Source of the DNA: Jeotgalibacillus malaysiensis
GTDB taxonomy: Bacteria > Bacillota > Bacilli > Bacillales > Jeotgalibacillaceae
Assembly (NCBI GenBank): GCA_000818095.1
Contig: CP009416.1
Coordinates: 2,526,501-2,590,500, forward strand
DNA length: 64,000 bases
Reading direction: 5' to 3'
Shown here one piece after another: positions 25,315 through 32,831 of this stretch. Position numbers and translations under genes: made by a program. Position 1 is the stretch's first letter. Every line of letters begins with the position of its first letter. Under the pieces are notes generated by a model. It was not told the origin of the DNA and did not search any database. It was given only the letters and a program-made list of their open reading frames with translations.

Positions 25315-25411
25315 TTGTCAATATGCGGGGTATCTGCTACCATGTAAGTAATAGTTTTGAGTAGCAGACAACCCCTGAGCTCATCAGTTCCCGCTGATGG
25401 GCTCATTTTTT
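25315..25411 (+). ncRNA. Candidate short antisense transcript with terminator
   Basis: On the + strand TTGTCA (25315-25320) and TACCAT (25338-25343) are spaced 17 bp like a sigma-A promoter. They lie before an intrinsic terminator: GAGCTCATCAG pairing with CTGATGGGCTC, then ATTTTTT (25377-25411). A second inverted repeat, GGGGTATCTGCTAC against GTAGCAGACAACCCC (25327-25375), spans the start. The expected RNA is about 60 nt, opposite to the early operon leader. The promoter is moderate and no transcript is known. Confidence 0.4.
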
Positions 25412-25501
25412 ATGTCTTGCATGTTTCAAGTAAATCAGCCGCTCCTTCAGACTCAGCTTTTCCCACTCTCGATCTCGCATCTTTTTATTTTTGAATATCA
25501 T
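25403..25501 (-). CDS. 32-residue basic peptide
   Basis: ATG 25501, with GGAGAAAG upstream, gives MIFKNKKMRDREWEKLSLKE and a basic end (LKHARHKK). It overlaps the previous gene by 17 bases in another frame. Very short basic phage ORFs of this kind occur just upstream of antirepressor genes. The terminator-like hairpin on the opposite strand overlaps its last codons. Coding is plausible, not certain. Confidence 0.4.
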   Translation of the reverse strand: MIFKNKKMRDREWEKLSLKERLIYLKHARHKK

Positions 25502-25586
25502 GTTTGGCTTTCTCCTCTCCTCGGATCGTGCCGATGAAGTAGGATCCAAAGATCATAAATACCAGGAAGAATATTAGAGCTGTCAT
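25485..25586 (-). CDS. 33-residue single-pass membrane peptide
   Basis: ATG 25586 overlaps the stop of the preceding gene (ATGA). Residues 2-20 (TALIFFLVFMIFGSYFIG) form one membrane helix, followed by a short charged tail (TIRGEEKAKHDIQK). The stop-start overlap and the topology make a real membrane peptide likely. Function unknown. Confidence 0.5.
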   Translation of the reverse strand: MTALIFFLVFMIFGSYFIGTIRGEEKAKHDIQK

Positions 25587-25753
25587 TCAATCACTCTCCT
25601 AAACTTTCGATTTCTAGTGAACACATCATTGATCATGCAGTCCGGGTTCATTCGGATCCACTTCCTCAGTAAGTCGTGGTAAAACTCTACTGGCTTCCCC
25701 TGTTCGTAATACAGCCTGATCGCTTCGTCTGCTGTGATGGCTTGGTAGTTCAT
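25583..25753 (-). CDS. 56-residue phage protein
   Basis: ATG 25753 overlaps the stop of the preceding gene by ATGA, and its own stop overlaps the start of the membrane peptide. The product begins MNYQAITADEAIRLYYEQGK and is helical with a basic end. The chain of 4-base overlaps supports translation. No family recognised. Confidence 0.6.
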   Translation of the reverse strand: MNYQAITADEAIRLYYEQGKPVEFYHDLLRKWIRMNPDCMINDVFTRNRKFRRVIE

Positions 25754-26103
25754 GATTTGAGCCTGCGAAATTGAACCGAATCATCTGAAAAAATGTCACA
25801 GCTGAAATCGTAAACGTTCTGCCATACTCCGTGATCTAACACTTCAACTTCAAAACGATTTGCAACTGATACTGCAGCAGTAACATGAGAAACAATTTCA
25901 AACTCAGGTTCAATGTTGCAATGATCTGAGCCTAACCAAGCAGCAGCGATTTGCTCCTGTGTCATGTTATTTAATATTGAATAATAGGATAGTCGAAAGT
26001 TTTTCTTCGCTGCCCACTCTAAAGTTTTATATAGATTGTGGTATTCGCATTTTCTTCTTTGAACAGCATCATATTCAGAACGTTTCATATTCACTTTGAT
26101 CAT
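25750..26103 (-). CDS. Phage protein of unknown function
   Basis: 117 residues from ATG 26103, which has GGAGGGG five bases upstream; an ATG five codons earlier lacks this. It has a basic N-terminal helix, a middle LSYYSILNNMTQEQIAAAWLG segment and an acidic, beta-like C-terminal half. It is translated in overlap with the genes that follow. Function unknown. Confidence 0.62.
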   Translation of the reverse strand: MIKVNMKRSEYDAVQRRKCEYHNLYKTLEWAAKKNFRLSYYSILNNMTQEQIAAAWLGSDHCNIEPEFEIVSHVTAAVSVANRFEVEVLDHGVWQNVYDFSCDIFSDDSVQFRRLKS

Positions 26104-26114
26104 AATGCCCCTCC

Positions 26115-26270
26115 TCACTCATTCGGTATTTCCTTCGTCTGATCCGTTAACCGGTGTCTCAGCAAGAACCTGCCTTCAACCTTCTTACTGATCAGCCAGT
26201 TACGTGGATTGCATCCGTATTTGATAAGTACATAACGTTCCGCTCTGGACGGCCGCTTACCTGATTTCAA
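26115..26270 (-). CDS. DUF6906-like small basic protein
   Basis: 51 residues from TTG 26270, with AGGGGTG upstream. The product MKSGKRPSRAERYVLIKYG followed by CNPRNWLISKK has the clear signature of a common short phage family (KxGKRPT...GLNPxNWLV...), which I take to be DUF6906. The non-ATG start and small size make it easy to miss. The function of the family is not known to me. Confidence 0.65.
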   Translation of the reverse strand: MKSGKRPSRAERYVLIKYGCNPRNWLISKKVEGRFLLRHRLTDQTKEIPNE

Positions 26271-26274
26271 TTGA

Positions 26275-26595
26275 TCACCCCTTGTTAAAAATCACTGAAA
26301 AGTATTTGTCCAGAAAGTCATTCATTTTCTCTGCGTGAAACACATAAGTTTCACCTTTAACTTTCGGGTAGTACACGAATCCTCCGTTATCAACATCCAG
26401 GTCTTTTCTAAATCTGCTTAAAACATTTTCTTTAAGCCAAACTGCTTTACGCCCTGTCCGATCTTCGAGGTCTTTCATTGACCACCATTGACCATGCAAC
26501 TCAGCATCTTGTAACCTTTTCAGTTCGGTTTTTTCAATGATGATTAGATGTTCAGGTACCGGTATCGAAACTTGAACTGAAAATTGCTGATTCAC
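26275..26595 (-). CDS. DUF771-like phage protein
   Basis: 106 residues from GTG 26595, five bases after AGGAGGTG; an ATG six codons upstream overlaps that site. The WSMKDLEDRTGRKAVWLKEN segment followed by a VYYPKVKGETYVFHAEKM end is typical of DUF771-type phage proteins. Its winged-helix look suggests DNA binding, perhaps excisionase-like control. It is the second gene of the leftward early operon. Confidence 0.75.
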   Translation of the reverse strand: MNQQFSVQVSIPVPEHLIIIEKTELKRLQDAELHGQWWSMKDLEDRTGRKAVWLKENVLSRFRKDLDVDNGGFVYYPKVKGETYVFHAEKMNDFLDKYFSVIFNKG

Positions 26596-26667
26596 TTCTT
26601 CACCTCCTCTCAAATGAGATATTTGTTAACTCGAATTTCAGGTTAATCATTTACTACAGTTAACACT

Positions 26668-26880
26668 TCACTCAAAAAAAATAAAATCATCAAATCTAAG
26701 ACCCACCTTTTTACAATAAGCATGTAGTCTCCCCAGAAAAACAGTTCCTGCATTAGCATCTTTAGTCAAAATTTTGTGCAGTTGAGCAGGTTCAACCTGT
26801 AATTCTCTAGCAAACTTTCTATAAGAACCACTATGCTTCAAGTTCATGTGTTCAGTGAGCTTTAGTTTATCAAGGTACAT
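26668..26880 (-). CDS. Cro-like helix-turn-helix protein
   Basis: 70 residues from ATG 26880 (GAGAGGTGG upstream). A lambda-repressor-type HTH covers residues 12-50 (SYRKFARELQVEPAQLHKIL). It is the first gene transcribed leftward, divergent from the repressor, so it probably acts as Cro in the lysis-lysogeny switch. Two GTTAAC sites follow the gene at about 26,627 and 26,657. Confidence 0.8.
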   Translation of the reverse strand: MYLDKLKLTEHMNLKHSGSYRKFARELQVEPAQLHKILTKDANAGTVFLGRLHAYCKKVGLRFDDFIFFE

Positions 26881-26919
26881 TGTTACCACCACCTCTCAAA
26901 AGGAAGTGTTTACTGTGGT

Positions 26920-27016
26920 TAACACTTTACACTCATCATTAACTATTGTCAACGTTTTCTACAATAAATATTTACAGCAATAAACGTTGACTCTAGTCAA
27001 CGATAGTTGTATACTA
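26920..27016. promoter_or_regulatory. Divergent promoters and operators of the lysogeny switch
   Basis: Rightward promoter: TTGACT (26987-26992), 17 bp, TATACT (27010-27015), driving the repressor. Leftward promoter: TTGACA on the minus strand (26952-26947), 17 bp, TAAAGT (26929-26924), driving the Cro-like gene. Operator symmetry is rich: GTTGACT-CT-AGTCAAC (26986-27001), GTCAACGTTT (26948-26957) inverted at 26982-26991, and GTTAAC at 26919-26924. Both -35 boxes lie inside operator half-sites, the usual design of a mutual repression switch. Confidence 0.8.
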
Positions 27017-27043
27017 ATTTCAACATAAATGGGAGGTAAGGCA

Positions 27044-27649
27044 ATGTTTAATAAAAAACTTTTCAGTTCATTGCTTACTGAAATTAAAAGTAAACAATCA
27101 TTAAATGAATACGCCAGACAAAGCGGAGTCTCAGCAGCCTATATCTCAAAATTAATCAGAGAACTAAATGACTCTCCTCCTAGCCCGGAGATTATAAAAA
27201 AACTGAGTTTAAATTATATTGGTATGTATAAACAATTGATGGCAGCTGCTGGACATATAGCACCTTTTGATGAAGATTATGTTATCCAAGCAAAAATAAA
27301 ATATATTTTGGAAAAAAAGCCTGAGTTAGATTCAAAAAACTTCGGTTATTTTAAGCATGGATATTACAAATTGAGTCCAGAAGAAATAACTGAGCTTGAC
27401 CAATATATTGAAAGCAGTTCTACAGAACAAATTGAGTCTTATTTAGACGAACTTAGAAAATTAATCATGAAGAATCAAGATATTTCTGAAGTAAAAGAAA
27501 ATGAGGATACAGTTGGATATAAAATTTCTGATCCTAAAGAGGATAAGAAAATCAGAACAATAGCTGCACACATTGATGATGATGTCACTGAGGAGGAATT
27601 AAAAGACATAATGAACTATATTGAGTTCCTCAAGAATAAAAGAAAGTGA
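27044..27649 (+). CDS. ImmR/CI-like phage repressor
   Basis: 201 residues from ATG 27044 (GGGAGG upstream). An N-terminal HTH (residues 13-45: SLNEYARQSGVSAAYISKL) is followed by a helical region. There is no S24 peptidase Ser-Lys dyad, so RecA-stimulated autocleavage is unlikely. The C-terminal HIDDDVTEEELKDIMNYI segment resembles the end of repressors that work with an ImmA protease, and that gene follows after 4 bases. It keeps the prophage silent. Confidence 0.82.
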   Translation: MFNKKLFSSLLTEIKSKQSLNEYARQSGVSAAYISKLIRELNDSPPSPEIIKKLSLNYIGMYKQLMAAAGHIAPFDEDYVIQAKIKYILEKKPELDSKNFGYFKHGYYKLSPEEITELDQYIESSSTEQIESYLDELRKLIMKNQDISEVKENEDTVGYKISDPKEDKKIRTIAAHIDDDVTEEELKDIMNYIEFLKNKRK

Positions 27650-27653
27650 CGTG

Positions 27654-28109
27654 ATGTCTTTGAGATACGAAAAGCTTATGGATGAGTACCCTGACTTAAA
27701 TTATGAAGAAGATAATAACATGCCTGAAAAATTACCAGGCGTTATTATTGATAATTTCATTGCTATTAATAGAAATTTATCAATGAAAGCTAAATATTTC
27801 ATTCTTGCGGAGGAGATCGGGCACTATCTAACAACTAACGGAGATATTCTTAACCTGAAGGATATCCGTCACATGAAAGCTGAGGTTGTCGCCAGGCGAT
27901 GGGGCTTTCATAAGGTACTGTCTTTTGATCATCTACTTGAATGTTATGATCGGAGCATATTAACATGTGATGAATTATGCTCCCACTTCGAACTTGAGCC
28001 GGAACACGTTAACCAGGTACTTAAATCGTACATAGATAAGTACGGGCCAAGTGTTGAGCATAAAGGTCACTTAATTCAATTTGACCCACTCAACATTAAA
28101 AAAATTTAA
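27654..28109 (+). CDS. ImmA/IrrE-like metallopeptidase
   Basis: 151 residues from ATG 27654 (a longer frame starting at 27621 lacks support). The opening MSLRYEKLMDEYPDL and the LAEEIGHYLT motif (Glu53, Glu54, His57) place it in the ImmA/IrrE group. The first His of HExxH is Glu here, which I recall in other phage members. ImmA cleaves the ImmR repressor to induce a mobile element. The gene is cotranscribed with the repressor. Confidence 0.82.
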   Translation: MSLRYEKLMDEYPDLNYEEDNNMPEKLPGVIIDNFIAINRNLSMKAKYFILAEEIGHYLTTNGDILNLKDIRHMKAEVVARRWGFHKVLSFDHLLECYDRSILTCDELCSHFELEPEHVNQVLKSYIDKYGPSVEHKGHLIQFDPLNIKKI

Positions 28110-28146
28110 TATACTACTTACATATTTTTATTATTTTGGGGAGGTG

Positions 28147-28200
28147 ATGCTAATTAATTTATTGGCAGCAAGACAAACAATGAGGTGGTTATATGGCTAG
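28147..28200 (+). CDS. 17-residue leader ORF overlapping the integrase start
   Basis: ATG 28147, preceded by GGGGAGG, encodes MLINLLAARQTMRWLYG and stops at TAG 28198-28200, eight bases into the integrase gene (ATG 28193). Its strong ribosome site and the overlap suggest translational coupling that would set integrase level. Not proven. Confidence 0.35.
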   Translation: MLINLLAARQTMRWLYG

Positions 28201-29308
28201 TATTAAGAAACGAGGTAATAGTTGGAGTTATTCAGTCAGCAGATATGTTGACGGAAAATACGCTCCTATCCGAAAAGGCGGCTTTAAGGGTGAAAAAGAA
28301 GCCCGGCTTGCAGCTGCTAAAGTGGAGCTTGATCTTTCTGAAGGGATCCAGGAGTCTTACGAAAAACAGATATTTGCGGAGTACTTTGAGCAATGGGTGA
28401 AAGATTTTAAATCTAATCGCGCAGCACCTACACTTAAGCGTTACGCAAATACGCTCAGTTGGATTAAAGAGCATCTTGGACACATTAAGATACAGGACAT
28501 CAATAAACGGCTCTATCAGCGTCTGTTGAACGATTACGGTAAGACACATAGTAAAGAGACCTTAAGAAAAATAAATACCCACATCCGCGCTTGTGTGAAG
28601 GAAGCGATAGATGAGGGTAAGATCAGAACAGACTTTACACGCGGGGTTGAGCTTCACGGCCAAGTAAAAGCTAAACCCGATGAAGAAAAGTACTTGAACT
28701 TTGATGACGCGCAAAAGCTGCTCCGATATTTATATCAACACCGCGACCGTAGCCCTTTGTATTATTTAATGATACTCGGACTACAAACCGGGATGCGATA
28801 TGGAGAGTTATTGGGACTCAAAAAACGTGATTTTGATTTTAAAAATAATATCATTGCGGTTCGCCGCTCAATGGATTATCAGCATGGCGAAGGATTAGGG
28901 CCAGTGAAGGGCGGCCGGGAACGAGACATTGAAATGGATGACTGGACAATGAACCTGATCCGCACAGAACTATTCAAACAATCAGTCACTTCACTGGACG
29001 GCATGGTGTTTTTCAATCCAAGAAATAAATATGGTACCTATTCTAATAATGCACCAAATGACATCTTAAGAAGGTGTCAAAAGAAATTAGGTATTTCACC
29101 GGCTATTACAATGCACGGTCTGCGACATACCCATATTTCAATTTTACTTTATCAGCGCATCAATGTGCAGTATGTATCTGAGCGCGCCGGTCATAAGGAT
29201 ACAACCGTTACTTTAAACACCTATGCGCATGTGCTGGATGAAATGCGTACCAGAGAGAATACAAAAACGGTTGAAGTGCTGAATCAACTGAATAAAATCG
29301 TGCAGTAA
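28193..29308 (+). CDS. int: Tyrosine-recombinase integrase
   Basis: 371 residues. An N-terminal AP2-like arm-binding domain (KKRGNSWSYSVSRYVDGKYA) is followed by a SAM-like core-binding domain (about 60-160) and the catalytic domain. The active-site residues are present: Arg202 (TGMRYGE), His308 and Arg311 (HGLRH), His334 (RAGH) and Tyr344 (NTYAH). It integrates the phage at the tRNA-Arg gene that lies 148 bp downstream, and excises it with a directionality factor. Confidence 0.95.
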   Translation: MASIKKRGNSWSYSVSRYVDGKYAPIRKGGFKGEKEARLAAAKVELDLSEGIQESYEKQIFAEYFEQWVKDFKSNRAAPTLKRYANTLSWIKEHLGHIKIQDINKRLYQRLLNDYGKTHSKETLRKINTHIRACVKEAIDEGKIRTDFTRGVELHGQVKAKPDEEKYLNFDDAQKLLRYLYQHRDRSPLYYLMILGLQTGMRYGELLGLKKRDFDFKNNIIAVRRSMDYQHGEGLGPVKGGRERDIEMDDWTMNLIRTELFKQSVTSLDGMVFFNPRNKYGTYSNNAPNDILRRCQKKLGISPAITMHGLRHTHISILLYQRINVQYVSERAGHKDTTVTLNTYAHVLDEMRTRENTKTVEVLNQLNKIVQ

Positions 29309-29310
29309 AA

Positions 29311-29336
29311 TGTGTAGCGCTATGTGTAGTGTAGAA
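29311..29336 (+). repeat. Short TGTGTAG repeats after the integrase gene
   Basis: TGTGTAG occurs at 29311 and 29323, followed by AGTGTAG. Direct repeats of this size between int and the attachment site are candidates for integrase arm-binding sites. The rest of 29,309-29,455 holds no gene. Confidence 0.3.
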
Positions 29337-29455
29337 TGATTTTCTATGTTTTTCTAAGCGTTTCACTAAATTAAAGAATCGGTCAGAAACATTGATATAT
29401 ATAGGTTTTGAAGAAGAATGACATTTATATAAGACGTTGAAAATTGGTAGATAAA

Positions 29456-29500
29456 CGCCCTCGAAGGGAATCGAACCCCTATCTCAAGAACCGGAATCTT
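29456..29500. other. Probable attachment site (att) in tRNA-Arg 3' end
   Basis: The prophage lies on the 3' side of the tRNA, and the tRNA is intact, as expected when attP carries a copy of the tRNA 3' end. The core is therefore probably within the T-arm/acceptor half. The other att copy would be beyond the left window edge, so core borders cannot be read. Confidence 0.6.
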
Positions 29501-29527
29501 GCGTCATATCCATTAAACTACGAGGGC
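29456..29527 (-). tRNA. tRNA-Arg (anticodon CCG)
   Basis: Minus strand, 72 nt, with no encoded CCA. The acceptor stem GCCCTCG pairs with CGAGGGC. The anticodon stem CAAGA/TCTTG encloses TTCCGGT, giving anticodon CCG, and a T-arm with GGTTCGATTCC is present. A tRNA-Arg gene beside clpP is also found in Bacillus subtilis, as I recall. It serves as the phage integration site. Confidence 0.95.
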
Positions 29528-29667
29528 ACGTTTTAACAATGCTTTTCTATTATAATAAAGGAGTTTTGGGAATGCAAGTTGAATATTAATGTTAGTAAGA
29601 TGGTTTAGACTTGTTAATCATGCGCTCAGATGGGTATGATGAAAGGAAGAACGAGAAAGTCTTTTTG

Positions 29668-29697
29668 TTTGACCTTGTTTGACCTTCATTGTAAGAT
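29668..29697 (+). promoter_or_regulatory. clpP promoter overlapped by CtsR operator
   Basis: TTTGACC-TTG-TTTGACC (29668-29684) is the tandem heptad operator of the heat-shock repressor CtsR read in reverse (GGTCAAA-CAA-GGTCAAA). It covers the -35 box of a promoter TTGACC (29669-29674), 17 bp, TAAGAT (29692-29697). CtsR would block polymerase here until heat or protein stress. Confidence 0.88.
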
Positions 29698-29750
29698 GAC
29701 AGTACATATTGTTGCAACACCACCATTAGATGTTAAAGGAGGATTTTCAA

Positions 29751-30353
29751 ATGAATTTAATTCCTACAGTTATTGAACAGACTAACCGCGGTGAGCGTGC
29801 GTATGACATTTACTCACGTCTCTTGAAAGACCGTATTGTTATGCTTGGAAGCGCAATTGACGATAACGTTGCTAACTCAATCGTATCTCAGCTGCTATTC
29901 CTTGAAGCAGATAATCCGGACAAGGATATCTATCTATACATCAACAGCCCGGGCGGAAGCATCACAGCGGGTATGGCAATCTATGATACGATGCAGTTCA
30001 TTAAGCCAAAGGTACACACAATCTGTATCGGTATGGCTGCATCAATGGGTGCGTTCCTGCTTGCTGCAGGTGAAAAAGGCCACCGCTACGCACTGCCAAA
30101 CGCAGAAGTGATGATTCACCAGCCACTTGGCGGCGCACAGGGTCAGGCAACTGAAATTGACATCGCTGCAAAACGCATCCTGTTCCTTCGCGAAAAGCTG
30201 AACAAGATTCTTGCTGAACGTACTGGACAGGACTTCGAAACAATTGCAAAAGATACTGACCGCGATAACTTCATGACAGCTGAACGCGCACTTGAGTATG
30301 GTCTTGTAGATCAGATCATGGACCGCAATAAGCTTGCTGAAGACGGTAAGTAA
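29751..30353 (+). CDS. clpP: ATP-dependent Clp protease proteolytic subunit
   Basis: 200 residues from ATG 29751, preceded by AAAGGAGG; an earlier in-frame start lacks a site. The catalytic triad is Ser98 (GMAASMG), His123 (MIHQPLGG) and Asp172 (DTDRDN). Fourteen subunits form a barrel that degrades proteins unfolded by ClpC, ClpX or ClpE, in stress response, development and regulator turnover. The upstream CtsR operator makes it heat inducible, and a terminator follows directly. Confidence 0.98.
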   Translation: MNLIPTVIEQTNRGERAYDIYSRLLKDRIVMLGSAIDDNVANSIVSQLLFLEADNPDKDIYLYINSPGGSITAGMAIYDTMQFIKPKVHTICIGMAASMGAFLLAAGEKGHRYALPNAEVMIHQPLGGAQGQATEIDIAAKRILFLREKLNKILAERTGQDFETIAKDTDRDNFMTAERALEYGLVDQIMDRNKLAEDGK

Positions 30354-30358
30354 TCATA

Positions 30359-30398
30359 CTGAAACCGGCCTCCCTTTTTGGGAAGGTCGGTTTTTTTG
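30359..30398 (+). terminator. clpP terminator
   Basis: GAAACCGGCCT-CCC pairs with GGGAAGGTCGGTTT around TTTTT, followed by TTTTTTTG on the + strand, five bases after the clpP stop. Confidence 0.85.
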
Positions 30399-30429
30399 AT
30401 GGCAGGATGTAAGGGGGTTTGTGGTGATT

Positions 30430-30560
30430 CTACTTCAGTTTGTATGTTTCCCCGCTCAGGTTGTCGCGATACGCTCGGGGATTTGCACCACTCCCGCCCG
30501 CGGATGCACCAAACGACCGCAAAACTGTCGCTTTCACGTCCCGAACCTGCACATTTATCC
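30430..30560 (-). repeat. Family A intergenic repeat array (locus 1)
   Basis: Read on the minus strand this gap between clpP and crh shows the tandem 21-22 bp units found at four other loci: GGTGCAAATCCCCGAGCGTA, then TCGCGACAACCTGAGCGG, then ACATACAAACTG. The units are degenerate, sharing ACAAA followed by a C/G-rich part. Only one array is seen here, without the conserved linking block of the other loci. The ORFs crossing it are not conserved between loci. Confidence 0.6.
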
Positions 30561-30568
30561 CCGCCAAA

Positions 30569-30602
30569 TAAAAAAACTCTCCGGCACCATACCGGAGAGG
30601 TC
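30569..30602 (-). terminator. Terminator after crh
   Basis: Minus strand: CTCTCCGG pairs with CCGGAGAG around a TATGGTG loop, followed by TTTTTTTATTT. It ends the yvcI-rapZ-yvcK-whiA-crh operon. Confidence 0.88.
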
Positions 30603-30607
30603 GTTGT

Positions 30608-30865
30608 TTACTTCTCTTCTTCCACATACGCCGCAAGCGTTTGCATTGCTGCTTCTTCATCAGCACCGTCAGTGATAAGTGTGAAGCTTTCCCCTGAACT
30701 TAGCGCGAGGCTCATTAAGCCCATGATACTTTTGGCGTTTACTTTTTTGTTTTCTTTTTCAATGTAGACATCTGAAGAAAACTTTGTAGCTTCCTGAACA
30801 AACATGGATGCAGGACGTGCCTGCAATCCACTTTTTAACCTGACTGTTACTTCTTTTTGCTGCAT
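30608..30865 (-). CDS. crh: Crh, HPr-like catabolite repression protein
   Basis: 85 residues. The HPr active-site His15 is replaced by Gln (GLQARPAS), while the regulatory Ser46 is kept (AKSIMGLMSL). This is the definition of Crh. HPr kinase, encoded at 50,427, phosphorylates Ser46, and Crh-P then acts as a CcpA corepressor; free Crh has been reported to inhibit methylglyoxal synthase in B. subtilis. It is the last gene of its operon. Confidence 0.95.
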   Translation of the reverse strand: MQQKEVTVRLKSGLQARPASMFVQEATKFSSDVYIEKENKKVNAKSIMGLMSLALSSGESFTLITDGADEEAAMQTLAAYVEEEK

Positions 30866-30882
30866 CTGATCTCCTCCTGAAC

Positions 30883-31830
30883 TTAGTTTCCTACCATTTC
30901 ACCCTTGCGTAATTTTTCAGCAATCTGATCGATTTTTCTTAAGCGGTGATTGATTCCGGACTTGCTGACAGCGCCGCCGGAGACCATTTCGCCAAGTTCT
31001 TTTAACGTAACGTCCTGATAGGCAACTCTCAGTTCAGCGATTTCTCTGAGCTTATCAGGCAGAATACCAAGACCCGCAGTTCTTTCGATAAAGCGGATGT
31101 TTTCCACTTGTCTGAGTGCGGCTCCGATTGTTTTGTTAAGATTAGCGGTTTCACAATTGACGAGGCGGTTGACCGAGTTTCTCATATCTCTGACAATCCG
31201 TACGTCTTCAAAGCGGAGAAGTGCCTGGTGTGCACCAATCAGACTGAAAAACTCAGTGATTTTCTCAGCTTCTTTTAAATAGGTGATAAAGCCCTTCTTG
31301 CGCTCAATCGTCTTGCTGTTCAGATCGAACTGGTTCATCAGATTAGCAAGAGAGTCGTTATGTTCTTCATACATTGTGAAGATCTCGAGGTGGTATGATG
31401 AGGTTTCAGGGTTATTGACTGACCCGCCTGCAAGGAATGCACCTCTCAGATATGCACGCTGACAGCACTTTTTACCGATTAAGGCAGGTGTGACTTCGTG
31501 ATTCAGCTGAAAGCCTTCACCTAAAATGTTGAGGTTCTCTAAAATATCACGTGCCTGTTCAGCGATTCTGACGATATAGACGTTATTTTTCTTTAATCTC
31601 ATCTTTTTTCGCACGAGTAGTTCTACCTGTACGCTGTAATTCCTTTTAATCAATGTATAAATTCTGCGGGCGATTGCCGCATTCTCTGTCTGGATATTTA
31701 CAATCAGCACCCTGTTTGAAAAAGACAGTGATCCATTCATCCGGATCAGCGCAGACAATTCTGCTTTTGAGCAGCAATCATTTGCTTCTATCTGGGTGAG
31801 TTCTTTTTTCGTTTCTGACGCAAACGACAT
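30883..31830 (-). CDS. whiA: WhiA, DNA-binding regulator
   Basis: 315 residues: an N-terminal LAGLIDADG-homing-endonuclease-like domain without nuclease residues ([34 protein letters not shown]) and a C-terminal helix-turn-helix ([19 protein letters not shown]). WhiA affects cell division and chromosome segregation in Bacillus. The gene lies between yvcK and crh exactly as in B. subtilis. Confidence 0.96.
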   Translation of the reverse strand: MSFASETKKELTQIEANDCCSKAELSALIRMNGSLSFSNRVLIVNIQTENAAIARRIYTLIKRNYSVQVELLVRKKMRLKKNNVYIVRIAEQARDILENLNILGEGFQLNHEVTPALIGKKCCQRAYLRGAFLAGGSVNNPETSSYHLEIFTMYEEHNDSLANLMNQFDLNSKTIERKKGFITYLKEAEKITEFFSLIGAHQALLRFEDVRIVRDMRNSVNRLVNCETANLNKTIGAALRQVENIRFIERTAGLGILPDKLREIAELRVAYQDVTLKELGEMVSGGAVSKSGINHRLRKIDQIAEKLRKGEMVGN

Positions 31831-31859
31831 GTGTCTTTTCCGCCTCCCTCTTTCACTTA

Positions 31860-32831
31860 CTACGCAAGCTGATCACGTGTTTCAGCCATTAAGCGGACAA
31901 CAATTTCTGCGACACGATCTGTATCATGACGAATGAGTCCATTTCGATTAATGATTATTTTATCATAAACGACCTGAAGTCCGAGTCCTTTGAGACGATC
32001 TACATCAAATTTTACGGGTTCCGCCATTTCTTTATCATAAAGTGAGCGGATCTCCGCCGGAACGTCTTCATTATTCACTAGGACGTAATCCATAAATTTC
32101 GCACCCATATGCTTGTAAATGGCTTCTACGTGCTGGGATGCAGTGTAATTCAGCGTCTCACCGGCCTGTGTCATCAGGTTACAGATATAGACTTTAGGCG
32201 CAGTGCTCTTTAATACGGCCTGACCAATCTCTTTTACAAGAAGATTTGGCAGAATGCTCGTATAAAGTGAGCCTGGACCTATAATAATCATATCGGCTTC
32301 TTCGATCGCTTCTATAGCCTGTGGCAAAGCTTTTACATGCTTCGGCGATAAAAATACGCGATCGATCTTCTTTCCGCTGAATGGAATTTTTGATTCTCCC
32401 TTGATAATTGAGCCGTCTTCCATTTGAGCGGACAGGACAATACTCTGGTTGGCTGAAGGAAGTACGCGACCTCTGACATTCAGCACTTTACTCATTTCTT
32501 CAACGCCATGCGCGAAGTCACCTGTGATTGATGTCATCGCTGCTATAATTAAATTCCCCAGCGAATGACCGCTTAATTCGTTTTTACTCGCAAATCTGTA
32601 TTGGAACATCTCTTCTACAAGCGGCTCGACGTCAGATAATGCAGCAATCACATTTCTGATATCACCCGGAGGCGGAATTTTCAGGTCATCTCTGATTCTG
32701 CCCGAGCTTCCTCCATCATCAGCCACTGTTACGATCGCTGTCAGATCAAGCGGATGATATTTAAGTCCGCGGAGCAGAACAGACAGGCCTGTCCCGCCCC
32801 CGATCACGACAACTTTACCTTTTTGAGTCAT
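31860..32831 (-). CDS. yvcK: YvcK/GlmR, cell-wall and central metabolism factor
   Basis: 323 residues with the UDP-sugar-binding [14 protein letters not shown] start and the [14 protein letters not shown] block of the CofD/YvcK fold. In Bacillus it binds UDP-GlcNAc and stimulates GlmS, supporting growth on gluconeogenic carbon sources. The start overlaps the rapZ stop by ATGA. The operon connects it with RapZ, another amino-sugar regulator. Confidence 0.95.
   Translation of the reverse strand: MTQKGKVVVIGGGTGLSVLLRGLKYHPLDLTAIVTVADDGGSSGRIRDDLKIPPPGDIRNVIAALSDVEPLVEEMFQYRFASKNELSGHSLGNLIIAAMTSITGDFAHGVEEMSKVLNVRGRVLPSANQSIVLSAQMEDGSIIKGESKIPFSGKKIDRVFLSPKHVKALPQAIEAIEEADMIIIGPGSLYTSILPNLLVKEIGQAVLKSTAPKVYICNLMTQAGETLNYTASQHVEAIYKHMGAKFMDYVLVNNEDVPAEIRSLYDKEMAEPVKFDVDRLKGLGLQVVYDKIIINRNGLIRHDTDRVAEIVVRLMAETRDQLA

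Noticed and set aside
30378-30767. ORFs of 78-129 codons in the clpP-crh gap
   Set aside because: They cross a terminator, the repeat array and crh in other frames and have no ribosome sites.
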